Counted from the first letter of the stretch, positions 42,987 through 54,248 are shown. The stretch: 64,000 bases of DNA from Pelagibius sp050330205 (GCA_050330205.1 JBHJOA010000048.1:74572-138571); one strand, 5' to 3'. A program made the numbers and translations. Notes: generated from the letters alone by a model not told the origin.

Positions 42987-44744
42987 GTGATTTTCGCCAT
43001 CCTTCTGGCGCTTATCGTCCTGCTGGTCTGGGGCCGCTGGCGCTATGACGTGGTGGCCTTCGCCTGCCTGATGACGGCCGTGGCTGCCGGCCTCGTGGCG
43101 CCGGGTCAGGCCTTCGACGGCTTCGGTCATCCGGCCACCATCACTGTCGCCGCCGTCCTGGTCCTCAGCCGCGTGATCGCCGGCACCGGCGCCGTCGACC
43201 GCCTGACGCAGATGGTGCGTCCCGCCGCCAAACACACCACCACACACGTCGGCGCCCTGTCCGCTATCGGCGCGGCCATGTCGGCGGTGATGAACAACGT
43301 CGGCGCGCTGGGTGTCCTCATGCCGATCGCCCTGCAGTCGGCCCGCAAGGCCATGCACTCGCCCAGCGTGCTGCTGATGCCGCTGTCCTACGCTTCCATG
43401 CTGGGCGGCTTGATCACGCTGATCGGCACGCCGCCCAACATCATCGTCGCCAGCTACCGCGGCCAGTTGACGGGCAGCAATTTCGGCATGTTCGACTTCA
43501 CGCCGGTCGGCCTCGCGGTTGCCGTCGCCGGCGTTCTGTACGTGACGCTGGTCGGCTGGCGACTGGTGCCGCTGCGCGAAGGCGCGCGCCCCAAGGGGGA
43601 ACTCTTCGATATTGAGAACTACGTGACCGAAGTGACGGTGCCGGACGACAACCCGCACATCGGTAAGACCTTGCGCGAAATCGACGAACTGGCCAAGGAC
43701 ATCGACGTCGTCATCATGGACCAGATTCGCAACGACCGCGCATTCCCTCCGTCTACCCGCAAGGAGTTGCGCGCCGGAGACGTGCTGAAAATCGAGGCGT
43801 CACCCGAGGAAATCGACAAGTTCGTCAGCAAGCTGAAGCTGGAGATCGGCGACGAAGCAAGCGGGATCAGCCCGCGCGAGATGTCGGAGGACGCCACGCT
43901 GATGGAGGCGGTGGTGACGCCCGGCTCGCGCCTGGACGGCCGCCTCGTCGGCTCGCTCCGGCTCTTCGCCCTGCGCGGCATCACTCTGTTGGGCGTCTCG
44001 CGCCAGGGCCAGCGATACCATGGACGCCTGCGATCCTTCCGCATCCGTCCCGGCGATGTGCTGCTGCTGCATGGAGAGACCGATCAGCTCGCCGATCTGG
44101 TACCGGCCCTCGGCTGCCTGCCGCTCGCCGAGCGCGAGATGCACTTCGGCAAACGCAACAAGGGGCCGGCGGTGATCGCCGTCTTCGCCGCCGCCATCGC
44201 GGCGGCCAGCTTCGGACTGGTACCGATCCACATCGCCTTCGGCATCGCCATCGTCGTGATGGTGGTCGGCGACATGATGAACGTGCGCGAACTCTACGAC
44301 GGTATCGACTGGTCGGTCATCGTTCTGCTCGGCTCGCTCATTCCCATCGGCGGCGCCTTGCAGAGCACCGGTGCGACCGCCCTGATCGCCAGCGGCTTGG
44401 TGGACCTGACCAGTGGGTTGCCCGCCTATGCGGTACTGATCGTGCTGATGGTGGCGACCATGACCCTGTCGGACCTGCTCAACAACGCCGCGACGGCGGT
44501 GGTCATGGCACCGATCGCCGCCACCGTCGCCGATCGCCTGGACGTCAATCCCGACCCCTTCCTGATGGCGATCGCCGTAGCTGCCTCCTGCGCCTTCCTG
44601 ACCCCCATCGGGCATCAGAACAATGCCCTCATCCTGGGGCCCGGGGGCTACCGCTTCGGGGACTACTGGCCGATGGGCCTGCCGCTGGAGGTCATCGTCA
44701 TCGCCGTCTCGGTGCCGACGATCCTGCTGGTCTGGCCGCTCTGA
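42987..44744 (+). CDS. SLC13/DASS-type transporter with two RCK_C (TrkA-C) domains
   Basis: 585 aa. About 11-12 membrane helices in two blocks, with NNVGALGVLMPIAL and GTPPNIIVASYRG in the first half and LNNAATAVVMAP and LTPIGHQNNALI in the second. Between them lie two regulatory RCK_C domains (about residues 205-300 and 300-385). The family moves carboxylates or sulfate with Na or H coupling; the ion here is not clear. The only canonical in-frame start here is GTG 42987, which lacks a Shine-Dalgarno; GGAGAA (42950-42955) precedes an ATC at 42960. Confidence 0.88.
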   Translation: MIFAILLALIVLLVWGRWRYDVVAFACLMTAVAAGLVAPGQAFDGFGHPATITVAAVLVLSRVIAGTGAVDRLTQMVRPAAKHTTTHVGALSAIGAAMSAVMNNVGALGVLMPIALQSARKAMHSPSVLLMPLSYASMLGGLITLIGTPPNIIVASYRGQLTGSNFGMFDFTPVGLAVAVAGVLYVTLVGWRLVPLREGARPKGELFDIENYVTEVTVPDDNPHIGKTLREIDELAKDIDVVIMDQIRNDRAFPPSTRKELRAGDVLKIEASPEEIDKFVSKLKLEIGDEASGISPREMSEDATLMEAVVTPGSRLDGRLVGSLRLFALRGITLLGVSRQGQRYHGRLRSFRIRPGDVLLLHGETDQLADLVPALGCLPLAEREMHFGKRNKGPAVIAVFAAAIAAASFGLVPIHIAFGIAIVVMVVGDMMNVRELYDGIDWSVIVLLGSLIPIGGALQSTGATALIASGLVDLTSGLPAYAVLIVLMVATMTLSDLLNNAATAVVMAPIAATVADRLDVNPDPFLMAIAVAASCAFLTPIGHQNNALILGPGGYRFGDYWPMGLPLEVIVIAVSVPTILLVWPL

Positions 44745-44834
44745 GGCGACTTCCCTTTGCGGCTGGGCGTCGCGCGAACCCGGCGGATGCCCCCGCCCGG
44801 GGAGGCCGCCGATCCGGGTCCGCGTGAATGCGCG

Positions 44835-45725
44835 CTACGCAATCAAGTGCCTGTTGAACCAGTCGAGCGTGCGGGTCCAGGCGAGTTCGGCCGCCGCCTC
44901 GTCGTACCTCGGCGTCGAGTCGTTGTGAAACCCGTGGTTCACATCGGGATAGATGTGCGCCTCGTAGACCTTGCCGTGCTCCTGCAACGCCGCTTCGTAC
45001 TCCGGCCAGCCCTCGTTGATGCGCTCGTCCAGCCCGGCGTAGTGCAGCAGCAGCGGCGCCTGGATGCGTGGCACGTCCGAAGCGGCGGCCTGGCGGCCGT
45101 AGAAGGGCACCGAAGCCGAGAGTTCCGGATAGGCCACGGCCAGGGCGTTGCAGACACCGCCGCCGTAGCAGAAGCCGACAGCGCCGACCCTACCGGTCGA
45201 ATCGTCGCGCCCATGCAGGTGCTCGAACCCGGCAAAGAAGTCGTTCATCAGCTTCTCGGAGTCGACGGTGCGTTGCAGCTCGCGGCCCTCGTTGTCGTTG
45301 CCGGGATAGCCGCCGACGGACGTCAGGCCGTCCGGTGCCAGGGCCATGAAACCGGCCTTGGCGACGCGGCGCGCGACGTCCTCGATGTAGGGATTGAGGC
45401 CGCGGTTCTCGTGAACGACCAGGACGGCCGGTAGCCGGCCCTCCGCTCCGGCCGGCCTCACCAGGTAGCCGCGCACCTCGCCATGGCCGTTGGGCGAGGG
45501 ATAGGTAATGTACTGCGGCACGATCTCCGGATCGTTGAAAGAGACCTGCTCGGCCAGCGCATAGTCCGGACTCAAGAGTCCCAGCAAGCCGGCGGCGGTG
45601 ACGCCGCCGACGGCGAACTTCGCCGAGCGGTCGAGAAACTCCCGCTTGGTGATCATGCCGTGCACGTAGAAGTCATAGAGGTCCAGAAGCTCCTGATCGA
45701 AGTCCTTTGCGGTCAGGCGTTCCAT
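44835..45725 (-). CDS. Dienelactone hydrolase family protein, exported
   Basis: 296 aa alpha/beta hydrolase. Start ATG 45725 follows GGGAGGAAT. The region MITKREFLDRSAKFAVGGVT then AAGLLGLL resembles an unusually internal Tat-like export or anchor segment found in this subgroup. Nucleophile Cys is in GFCYGGG, followed by Asp in LDERINEG and His in NHGFHND, giving the dienelactone hydrolase triad. Likely periplasmic; natural ester or lactone substrate unknown. Convergent with the SLC13 gene. Confidence 0.9.
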   Translation of the reverse strand: MERLTAKDFDQELLDLYDFYVHGMITKREFLDRSAKFAVGGVTAAGLLGLLSPDYALAEQVSFNDPEIVPQYITYPSPNGHGEVRGYLVRPAGAEGRLPAVLVVHENRGLNPYIEDVARRVAKAGFMALAPDGLTSVGGYPGNDNEGRELQRTVDSEKLMNDFFAGFEHLHGRDDSTGRVGAVGFCYGGGVCNALAVAYPELSASVPFYGRQAAASDVPRIQAPLLLHYAGLDERINEGWPEYEAALQEHGKVYEAHIYPDVNHGFHNDSTPRYDEAAAELAWTRTLDWFNRHLIA

Positions 45726-46061
45726 GAAGCGATTCCTCCCTGGTCCTGGTTCGATCGACAATGACGTGAGCGGCTTGAGGTGAGCATCCTAGCACGAACT
45801 CGGCCGGCAGTGCAGATCGCTATTTCGTGAGCCGACCACGCTCGCGGTCGCGGAAAAGCTTCTCGGAGTGCAGGTAGAGCTTGTCCCCGCCTCGCTCGTT
45901 ATTTCTTGGCGTGTGCAACTCTGTGTGGGTGTGGCGGCGGATTGGCGCGCCGCGCGCCTGTCGGGGCCGTTGGGGGTCCTGGTGGGCGATCTCGATGCAG
46001 GGCGGCGGCACCTGGGCTGCCGTCATGCTGCAGTCGACTTAGAGACTTTCCCGGCTGCCTG
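45726..46061. other. Intergenic region, no convincing gene
   Basis: 336 bp between the dienelactone hydrolase start and the triple-PAS kinase stop. A 68-codon minus-strand frame (46026 to 45820) ends in LYLHSEKLFRDRERGRLTK, but it has no ribosome-binding site. No promoter or hairpin of note was seen. Confidence 0.5.
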
Positions 46062-48083
<2,022 letters not shown>

Positions 48084-48139
48084 AGGCCGGATTTCTCCCC
48101 AAACGCACTGTGGCAGGGTCCGATTTCATCAGATAACGG

Positions 48140-48400
48140 TTAAAAGACGTTGAAGATTAACGCTTTCTTGAGCCCGTCACCGGAGCGGGCGCCGGCTGTC
48201 CGGCAGGGGTCCAAGGCTGGAGGCATGCAGGCAACGACCGCGCGGGCCGGCGACCCAGGAGGGGGCTCGCCGAGCAGCGGCAGGGGGGCCGGCGCCTCGC
48301 AGGGCAGGCGCTGCGTCCCGGCCAGCCCCTGGTCCTGCAGAGAGTTGACGTGTACGGCCGCGCTGTCCTCCGGCACGGCAGGCCTGACGGCGATCTCCAT
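48140..48400 (-). pseudogene. Possible remnant of a GNAT acetyltransferase gene
   Basis: The frame begins MEIAVRPAVPEDSAAVHVNS, a convincing start for a GNAT N-acetyltransferase, with GAAAGAAATCT upstream of the ATG. After about 20 residues all resemblance stops; the rest is Pro/Ala-rich and ends at 86 codons. A deletion or frameshift of a former gene downstream of ridA would explain this. A chance similarity cannot be excluded. Confidence 0.3.
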
Positions 48401-48477
48401 AGATTTCTTTCGCGCCTTCGGGATGCGTGGCGGGATGGGTCAACGCTTCGATTGTCGCAGGCTGAGAAGTGCCGCGA

Positions 48478-48864
48478 TCACGCCACGGCGATGACCTCGA
48501 TCTCGACCAGCCAGTCGCTGACCAGGGTCTGCACGACGATGGCCGTGGTCGGGATGCTTCTGCCGCCGAGGGCGTCGTTGCGAGCGGCCGCGTTGGCCTC
48601 CGCATAGGCCGGATCGGTGAGGTAGCTGGTCAGCCGCACGATATTGTCGACGCTCATCTCGGCGCTGGCGAGGATGGTTCGGATGTTCGACCAGATGAGG
48701 TCGAGCTGCTGCTCCAGCGACTTGCCGGGATTGCCCTCGGCGTCGAGCCCCATGGTGCCGGCGACGAACAGCAGACGCTCGGCGCCGCGCACCTCCAGGG
48801 CATGCACGTAGTCGCCGCTGGCCGGATAGATCCCCGCAGTCGGGTTGTGGACGATGGTCCTCAT
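48478..48864 (-). CDS. RidA family (YjgF/YER057c) protein
   Basis: 128 aa trimeric-fold protein. Sequences: LLFVAGTMGLDAEGNPGKSL, NIRTILASAEMSVDNIVRLT and VQTLVSDWLVEIEVIAVA. RidA proteins deaminate reactive imines or enamines; the catalytic Arg of classical RidA (in the motif RVT/RVEI region) is not clearly retained (TLVSDWLVEIEV), so it may belong to another Rid subgroup. Start overlaps the stop of the adenine deaminase gene by 4 nt. Confidence 0.9.
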   Translation of the reverse strand: MRTIVHNPTAGIYPASGDYVHALEVRGAERLLFVAGTMGLDAEGNPGKSLEQQLDLIWSNIRTILASAEMSVDNIVRLTSYLTDPAYAEANAAARNDALGGRSIPTTAIVVQTLVSDWLVEIEVIAVA

Positions 48865-49883
48865 GGAGCAACGCTCCGGTCTGCCGACACCACGTAGTCA
48901 TCCACCTCGGCGAGGTACCTGGCCTTGGTTTCCGCGTCCAGGAACGACGCCTCGAAGGAGTTGCGGGCGATCAGCGCGAGTTCGGCGTCGGTCAGGCCGA
49001 GCGCCTGGCGCACCGCGATATAGTTGTCGTTCATGTAGCCGCCGAAGTAGGCGGGGTCGTCGGAGTTCACGGTGACCATGAGATCGCGGTCCAGCATCAT
49101 CTTCAGCGGATGCGCCGTCATGTCGTCGAAGACGCAGAGCCGGATGTTGGAAAGCGGGCAGACGGTGAGCGGCAGCCGCCGGCGCGCCAGCTCCAGCACC
49201 AGGTCCGGGTCCTCCAGCGCGCGCACGCCGTGGTCGATCCGCTCTACCTTCAGGTCGTCCATGGCCGACCGGATGTAGGCCGGCGGCCCCTCCTCGCCGG
49301 CATGGGCCACCGCGCGGAAGCCTTCCGCCCGCGCCCTGTCGAAGACCTCCTTGAACTTCTCCGGCGGATGGCCCTGCTCCGAGGAATCGAGGCCAACGCC
49401 GACGATACGGTCCCGGTAAGGCAGCGCCTGCTCCAGCGTCTGCATGGCCGCCTCGGCGGAGAGGTGGCGCAGGAAGCAGAGGATGATACCGGAGGTGATG
49501 CCGAGTTCCCGCGCGCCGTCGGCCAGCGCCCTGTCGATGCCGTCGAGAACCGTCTCGAAGGCGACGCCGCGTTCGGTATGGCCCTGGGGGTCGAAGAAGA
49601 TCTCCGTGTGGCGCAGGTTGTCCCGCGCGACGCGGCGCAGGTAGGCCAGCGTCAGGTCGTAGAAGTCCTGCTCGCTGCGCAGCACCGACATGCCCTGGTA
49701 GTAGAGGTCGAGGAAATCCTGCAGGTCGGTGAAGTTGTAGGCGGCGCGCACCGCCTCGACGTCGGTATAGGGCAGCGGCACGCCGTTGCGCGCGGCCAGA
49801 TGCAGCATCATCTCCGGCTCCAGAGTGCCCTCGATATGCAGGTGCAACTCGGCTTTTGGCAGGCCGGCGATGAAGTCGGTCAC
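48861..49883 (-). CDS. Adenine deaminase (adenosine deaminase-like, ADE type)
   Basis: 340 aa from GTG 49883, which reproduces the family's start spacing to LPKAELHLHIEGT; TTG 49901 is an alternative. Zn-binding and catalytic motifs are HLHIEGTLEPE, HAGEEG and NSDDPAYFGG. The segment GLDSSEQGHPPEKF is typical of adenine deaminases (ADE), rather than the GDE-type region of adenosine deaminases. It converts adenine to hypoxanthine and ammonia. It is flanked by an SDR and RidA in one minus-strand run. Confidence 0.87.
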   Translation of the reverse strand: MTDFIAGLPKAELHLHIEGTLEPEMMLHLAARNGVPLPYTDVEAVRAAYNFTDLQDFLDLYYQGMSVLRSEQDFYDLTLAYLRRVARDNLRHTEIFFDPQGHTERGVAFETVLDGIDRALADGARELGITSGIILCFLRHLSAEAAMQTLEQALPYRDRIVGVGLDSSEQGHPPEKFKEVFDRARAEGFRAVAHAGEEGPPAYIRSAMDDLKVERIDHGVRALEDPDLVLELARRRLPLTVCPLSNIRLCVFDDMTAHPLKMMLDRDLMVTVNSDDPAYFGGYMNDNYIAVRQALGLTDAELALIARNSFEASFLDAETKARYLAEVDDYVVSADRSVAP

Positions 49884-49897
49884 GTCGAAAACTCTCC

Positions 49898-50671
49898 TCA
49901 AAGCGCGATGGAATAGCCGCCGTCGACCGCCAGCGCGGTGCCGGTGATAAAATCCGAGGCGGACGACGAGAGGAACACGGCGACGCCGGCGAAGTCCTCG
50001 GGCCGGCCCCAGCGGCCGGCCGGCGTGCGCGCCAGCACCTTGTCATGCAGGCCATCCACCTCCTCGCGGGCGCGCTGGGTCAGGTCGGTGTCGACCCAGC
50101 CGGGCAGAATGCAGTTCACCTGGATGTTGTCGGCCGCCCAGGCGGCGGCCAGCGACTTGGTGAGCTGTACCACGGCGCCCTTGCTGGCGCCGTAGACGGG
50201 GCTCCACGGCGCGCCGAAGATCGACAGCATCGAGCCGTTGTTGACGATCTTGCCGCCGCCGGCCTGCTTCATCAGCGGATAGCAGGCCTTGGCACAGAGA
50301 AAGGCGGCCGTGAGGTTGGCGTCCATCACCTGGTGCCACTCCGCGGCCGTCAGATGCTCCGGGCGCTTGCGGATGTTGATGCCGGCGTTGTTCACCAGGA
50401 TGTCGAGCCGGCCGAGGCGGTCGGACACCTGGCCGGGCAGGGCCGCCACGGCGGCCTCCTCGGTCAGGTCGCAGGGCAGGCCGACGGCGCGCACGCCGAG
50501 ATCCTGCAGCGCCGCGACCGCCGTCGCCAGCTTTTCGGCATTGCGTCCGACCACGGCAATATCGGCACCGGCGCGGGCCAGGCCGCAGGCCATGCCGAGG
50601 CCGATGCCGCCGTTGCCGCCGGTCACCACCGCCACCCGGCCGGTGAGGGAAAAGAGACTGTCGCTCGTCAT
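49898..50671 (-). CDS. SDR family oxidoreductase
   Basis: 257 aa classical short-chain dehydrogenase. Cofactor motif TGGNGGIG, NNAG, catalytic Ser147, Tyr160 and Lys164 (YGASK) are intact. Lacks a recognisable Asp after beta2, with VGRNAEK suggesting NADP(H) use. It resembles gluconate 5-dehydrogenase/2-deoxy-D-gluconate 3-dehydrogenase-like members, but the substrate is not certain. Its stop is 14 nt from the adenine deaminase start. Confidence 0.88.
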   Translation of the reverse strand: MTSDSLFSLTGRVAVVTGGNGGIGLGMACGLARAGADIAVVGRNAEKLATAVAALQDLGVRAVGLPCDLTEEAAVAALPGQVSDRLGRLDILVNNAGINIRKRPEHLTAAEWHQVMDANLTAAFLCAKACYPLMKQAGGGKIVNNGSMLSIFGAPWSPVYGASKGAVVQLTKSLAAAWAADNIQVNCILPGWVDTDLTQRAREEVDGLHDKVLARTPAGRWGRPEDFAGVAVFLSSSASDFITGTALAVDGGYSIAL

Positions 50672-50855
50672 GACTCCGCCTGTACCCCATCTGCAGCATC
50701 GAGTCCAACCATGCCGACCCTGCGCGGCATGCTAATCCGCCGGCGGTAGGTCCTGCACCCCCATTGCGCCACGAGGCGGCGCGAGGATCTTCACACGGCG
50801 GCCCCGGCGATACGGTAACATGTCGGGGTCATCAGGTGGCAGCGGGGAGAGGGCC

Positions 50856-51953
50856 ATGCCGTTCATCCTGAACAATCGCCTGGAACTGCACATGGGGCCG
50901 TCCAGCCTCGGCGCGCCCGACGAGCTCGAAAAGGTCATCGTCGACTTCATCGACGACGCCCGGACCAGCCTCGACGTGGCGGTTCAGGAAATCGAGTCGC
51001 GCCCCATCGCCGAGGCCCTGGTGCGCGCCCGCCAGCGCGGCCTGCGCATGCGGTTGGTGCTGGAGCAGGACTATCTGCGCGAGAGCAAGCCGCCCGCGGA
51101 CCCCTTCGCCCTCGGCGGCGCCGTGGAGGAGAATCGCAATCTCTTCGCCGCCCTGCTGCGCGCCAGCATCGACGCCCGGGCCGACTACAACCCGCACATC
51201 TTCCACCAGAAATTCATCATCCGCGACAGCGGCGGGCCGCGCCGCGCCCTGCTGACCGGCTCGACCAACTTCACGCCGACCGGCACCGGCAGCCACGGCA
51301 GCCGCAAGAACCTCAACCACGTCGTCATCGTGCACGACCAGTGGGTCTGCCGGGAATACGACGCCGAGTTCGACGAGATCTGGCAGGGCACCTTCGGCAA
51401 GGTGCGCAGCCGCCACGAGCCCTCGCCGCGCAACAACCGCGTCGCCGGTATCTGTGTGCGCGCGCTCTTCGCCCCGGATCACGCGCCGGAGATGGAGATC
51501 ATGAAGCAGATCGTGAAGGCGAAGGAGCGGGTCGACTTCGCCATCTTCACCTTCTCGCGCTCTTCCGGCATCGACGACGCCCTGGTCGCCATGGCCAAGA
51601 GCGGCGTCAAGGTGCGCGGCATCTTCGACGCCGGCCAGGGCAATCGCGACTGGGCGGCGACCCGCCTGGTTGCCGACAGCGGCGGCGAGGCCTGGCTGGC
51701 TTCGCGCCGCAACGGCCTCGGCAAGCTGCACCACAAGCTGATGGTGATCGACGGCGCGGTGGTCATCGCCGGCAGCTTCAACTACACCGACCCGGCCAAC
51801 CGCCTGAACGACGAGAATATCCTGGTGATCGGCGACCTGGAGGACACGAGCCCGGCGGCCCAGGCCGCCCAGCGCGGGTTGGCCGCCTACGCCCTGGCGG
51901 AGATCGATCGCATGATCGCCGTCCACGGCGTTCGCGTGCCGCTGAGCATTTAG
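50856..51953 (+). CDS. Phospholipase D-like domain protein
   Basis: 365 aa from ATG 50856 (GGGGAGA upstream). Two HKD motifs: HQKFIIRD in the first half and HHKLMVIDG in the second, so both halves of the active site are present. No signal peptide. PLD-like enzymes include phospholipases and nucleases; the phosphodiester substrate here is unknown. A DEN in RLNDENILVIG resembles bacterial Nuc-like PLDs, making nuclease activity a reasonable alternative. Confidence 0.9.
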   Translation: MPFILNNRLELHMGPSSLGAPDELEKVIVDFIDDARTSLDVAVQEIESRPIAEALVRARQRGLRMRLVLEQDYLRESKPPADPFALGGAVEENRNLFAALLRASIDARADYNPHIFHQKFIIRDSGGPRRALLTGSTNFTPTGTGSHGSRKNLNHVVIVHDQWVCREYDAEFDEIWQGTFGKVRSRHEPSPRNNRVAGICVRALFAPDHAPEMEIMKQIVKAKERVDFAIFTFSRSSGIDDALVAMAKSGVKVRGIFDAGQGNRDWAATRLVADSGGEAWLASRRNGLGKLHHKLMVIDGAVVIAGSFNYTDPANRLNDENILVIGDLEDTSPAAQAAQRGLAAYALAEIDRMIAVHGVRVPLSI

Positions 51954-51964
51954 CTCGGGGCCCT

Positions 51965-51981
51965 CGCCCAATCAATGGGCG
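51965..51981. terminator. Possible shared hairpin between convergent genes
   Basis: CGCCCA, loop ATCAA, TGGGCG: a 6-bp stem between the PLD gene and the DUF1194 gene, with no clear U-tract. Two looser copies of its CCAATC(A/G)ATGG core follow at once. Offered as a candidate only. Confidence 0.3.
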
Positions 51982-51997
51982 CCCAATCGATGGCCGC

Positions 51998-52813
51998 CTA
52001 ATCGATCGCCGTCGCCGCCGCGTCCGCAGTTCCGGCCGCGGCGAGGCGCTCGTGAAAAGTCGCTTCGTCGGGCACGCCGGCGATCTCCAGCAGCAGCTTC
52101 TTGCGCACCGCCGTGGCGAAGCTCTCCATGTCGTCGGCGGTCACCACGAAAGCGGCCGGACCGCCGATGATGTCGCGGCGGAAGGCTTCTTCCAGGTCGT
52201 AGTAGACCGGCCGGCCGGAGCAGTTGTTGCAGAGGATGGCGAGGCCGTTGATGACGATGTCGGCGTCGAGAGCGGCCTGGCGCGCCGTCGCGATGGGAAT
52301 CCCGTTCCAGCTGTTGGCGGAGTCGCCGGAGAGGTCGATGACACGACGGAAACCGTTGAAATTGTTACTCTCGATCAGCAGATGGGCGAAGGTGATGGCG
52401 GAGCCGATGGCGTTGCGGCCGAAGGCCTTGCGCGGCTGCGACATCAGCACCCCGGCGAAGCCTGCCGCCGACTCGGGGCCGTCGATGACGGTCCAGGGCA
52501 CCACGATCTCCTGCGAGTGCTGGCCCCCCCATTCGACGTAGGTGACGACGATGCGCCCGTCGTGCCCGAGGGAGATCGCCGAGAGGATGTCGGGGTCGGT
52601 GATGGCGTCGGCGTAGCCCTGACGCTGGAACAGAATCTCGTTGTCGTCGATGGAGCCGGTGGAATCGGCCAGCAACACCAGTTCGAGATCCACCGGCATG
52701 CCGCGGCCTTGCGAGGGGGACTGGCCCTGGGCCGGCGCCGGCGCGGCGGCGAGAACCGCCAGGGCCGAGAGGCCGCAGGCGGCGGCCCGAAGGTCGTTGA
52801 GCAGTAATCGCAT
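51998..52813 (-). CDS. DUF1194 (VWA-like) exported protein
   Basis: 271 aa. Start 52813 chosen for a signal peptide (MRLLLNDLRAAACGLSALAV, then LAAAPAPAQ). The von Willebrand-type core begins VDLELVLLADSTGSIDDNE; residues Asp50, Thr52 and Ser54 stand for the metal-site DxSxS with Thr replacing the first Ser. Later LSGDSANSWNG and a CNNC motif at about residue 203 (typical for DUF1194) are present. It is a periplasmic protein of unknown role. Divergent from the MFS gene. Confidence 0.85.
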   Translation of the reverse strand: MRLLLNDLRAAACGLSALAVLAAAPAPAQGQSPSQGRGMPVDLELVLLADSTGSIDDNEILFQRQGYADAITDPDILSAISLGHDGRIVVTYVEWGGQHSQEIVVPWTVIDGPESAAGFAGVLMSQPRKAFGRNAIGSAITFAHLLIESNNFNGFRRVIDLSGDSANSWNGIPIATARQAALDADIVINGLAILCNNCSGRPVYYDLEEAFRRDIIGGPAAFVVTADDMESFATAVRKKLLLEIAGVPDEATFHERLAAAGTADAAATAID

Positions 52814-53015
52814 GCTGGCGCCCCCCAGTTCCATCGACCGCAAGATGGAATTTCCCCGTAACGTCCAAGCCCGTAGCCTCCAACATAGTCCGGTTGCAGC
52901 GTCTGCCAAGCCACGCCGTGAGCTTCGGGAAAACGCGGAGATATGACGAAAATGCGGCCCGGGGTCCGGCTCTCGACACTTCTCCCGACGGTAGTTTGCC
53001 CCTAGAAGAGGCGCC

Positions 53016-54248
53016 ATGCTCTCGCTCTCCTTCCTGCGCGCGCACGGGCGGCTGCTCGGCTTCGGCGTCCTGATGACCTTCTGCTCCAGCGTCGGGCAGA
53101 CCTTCTTCATCTCGCTGTTCTCCGGTCAGATCCGCGCCGAGTTCTCGCTCAGCGACGGCGAGTTCGGCAGCCTCTATTCCCTCGGCACCCTGGCCTCGGC
53201 GGCGGTGCTGCTCGGGGCCGGCCGCCTCATCGACCGCGTGCCGCTGCCGCTCTTCGCCGCCGCGGTGCTGACGCTGCTCGCCGCCGTCTGCCTGCTGATG
53301 GGCGCCGTCGCCGATGCCGTGCTGCTGGTCGCCGTCTTCTTCGGGCTGCGCCTTTTCGGCCAGGGCCTCGCCAGCCACTGCGCCATCGTCGCGATGGGCC
53401 GCTATTTCGAGACGGCGCGCGGCCGGGCCGTCAGCGTGGCGACCCTCGGCCACACCCTCGGCGAGGCGGCGCTGCCCGCCGCCGTCGTCGCCGCCCTGGC
53501 CCTGGCCGAGTGGCGCCAGGTGTGGAGCGGCACCGGGCTCCTGCTCCTGGCCCTGGTCCCGCTGGTCTTCGTGCTGCTGAAAGGCCAGCGGGCGCGCGAC
53601 GAGGCCTTTCACCTGCAGCGCCAGGCCGATGCCGGCAACGGTGCGCGCGCCGCCGACCGCACGCTCGGTGCCGCGCTGCGCGACTCCGGCCTCTGGCTGC
53701 GCCTGCCGGTCCTGCTGGCGTCGTCCTTCATCGGCACCGGCATCATCTTCCACCAGGTGCATCTGGCGCAGACCAAGGGCTGGCCCCTCGCGCTCATGGC
53801 CGGCGCCTTCACCGTCTTCGCCGCCAGCTCCCTGGCCACGCTGCTCCTGGCCGGACCGCTGGTGGACCGCTACGGCGCGCGCCGGCTGCTGCCGGTCTTC
53901 CTCGCGCCGCTGACGCTTGCTTGCCTTGCTCTCGCGGCCAGCGACGGCCCCCTGGTGGCCACCCTCTTCATGGGCCTGCTGGGGGTGACCACCGGCAGCG
54001 GCGCGGTCCTCCTGGGTGCCCTCTGGCCGGAACTCTACGGCGTCACCCACCTGGGTGCGATCCGCGCCTTCGCCACCTCGGCCATGGTCTTCTCCACCGG
54101 CCTGGCGCCCGCGGTCATGGGCTTCTTCATCGACCGCGGCATGGCCATGGAAACCATCGCCCTCGGCTGCGCGCTCTACTGCCTGCTGGCCTCTGCCCTG
54201 GCCTTCTTCGCCGCCCAGGCCGAGCGGCCGCGCCCGGCCCTGCGCTGA
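53016..54248 (+). CDS. MFS transporter
   Basis: 410 aa with about 12 membrane helices. An MFS-type loop GAGRLIDRV after helix 2 and AGPLVDRYGARRLLPV in the second half match the family's A-like motifs. It resembles oxalate/formate-antiporter-like or YbfB-type members in length, but substrate is not identifiable. Divergent from the DUF1194 gene. 108 bp upstream of cphA with no promoter of note. Confidence 0.88.
   Translation: MLSLSFLRAHGRLLGFGVLMTFCSSVGQTFFISLFSGQIRAEFSLSDGEFGSLYSLGTLASAAVLLGAGRLIDRVPLPLFAAAVLTLLAAVCLLMGAVADAVLLVAVFFGLRLFGQGLASHCAIVAMGRYFETARGRAVSVATLGHTLGEAALPAAVVAALALAEWRQVWSGTGLLLLALVPLVFVLLKGQRARDEAFHLQRQADAGNGARAADRTLGAALRDSGLWLRLPVLLASSFIGTGIIFHQVHLAQTKGWPLALMAGAFTVFAASSLATLLLAGPLVDRYGARRLLPVFLAPLTLACLALAASDGPLVATLFMGLLGVTTGSGAVLLGALWPELYGVTHLGAIRAFATSAMVFSTGLAPAVMGFFIDRGMAMETIALGCALYCLLASALAFFAAQAERPRPALR

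Noticed and set aside
45820..46026. 68-codon minus-strand frame
   Set aside because: No ribosome-binding site or family resemblance, and the composition looks random; left as intergenic.
48150..48494. Plus-strand frame over the GNAT remnant region
   Set aside because: Low-complexity Pro/Ala/Arg composition with no start signal and antisense to the more gene-like minus frame.
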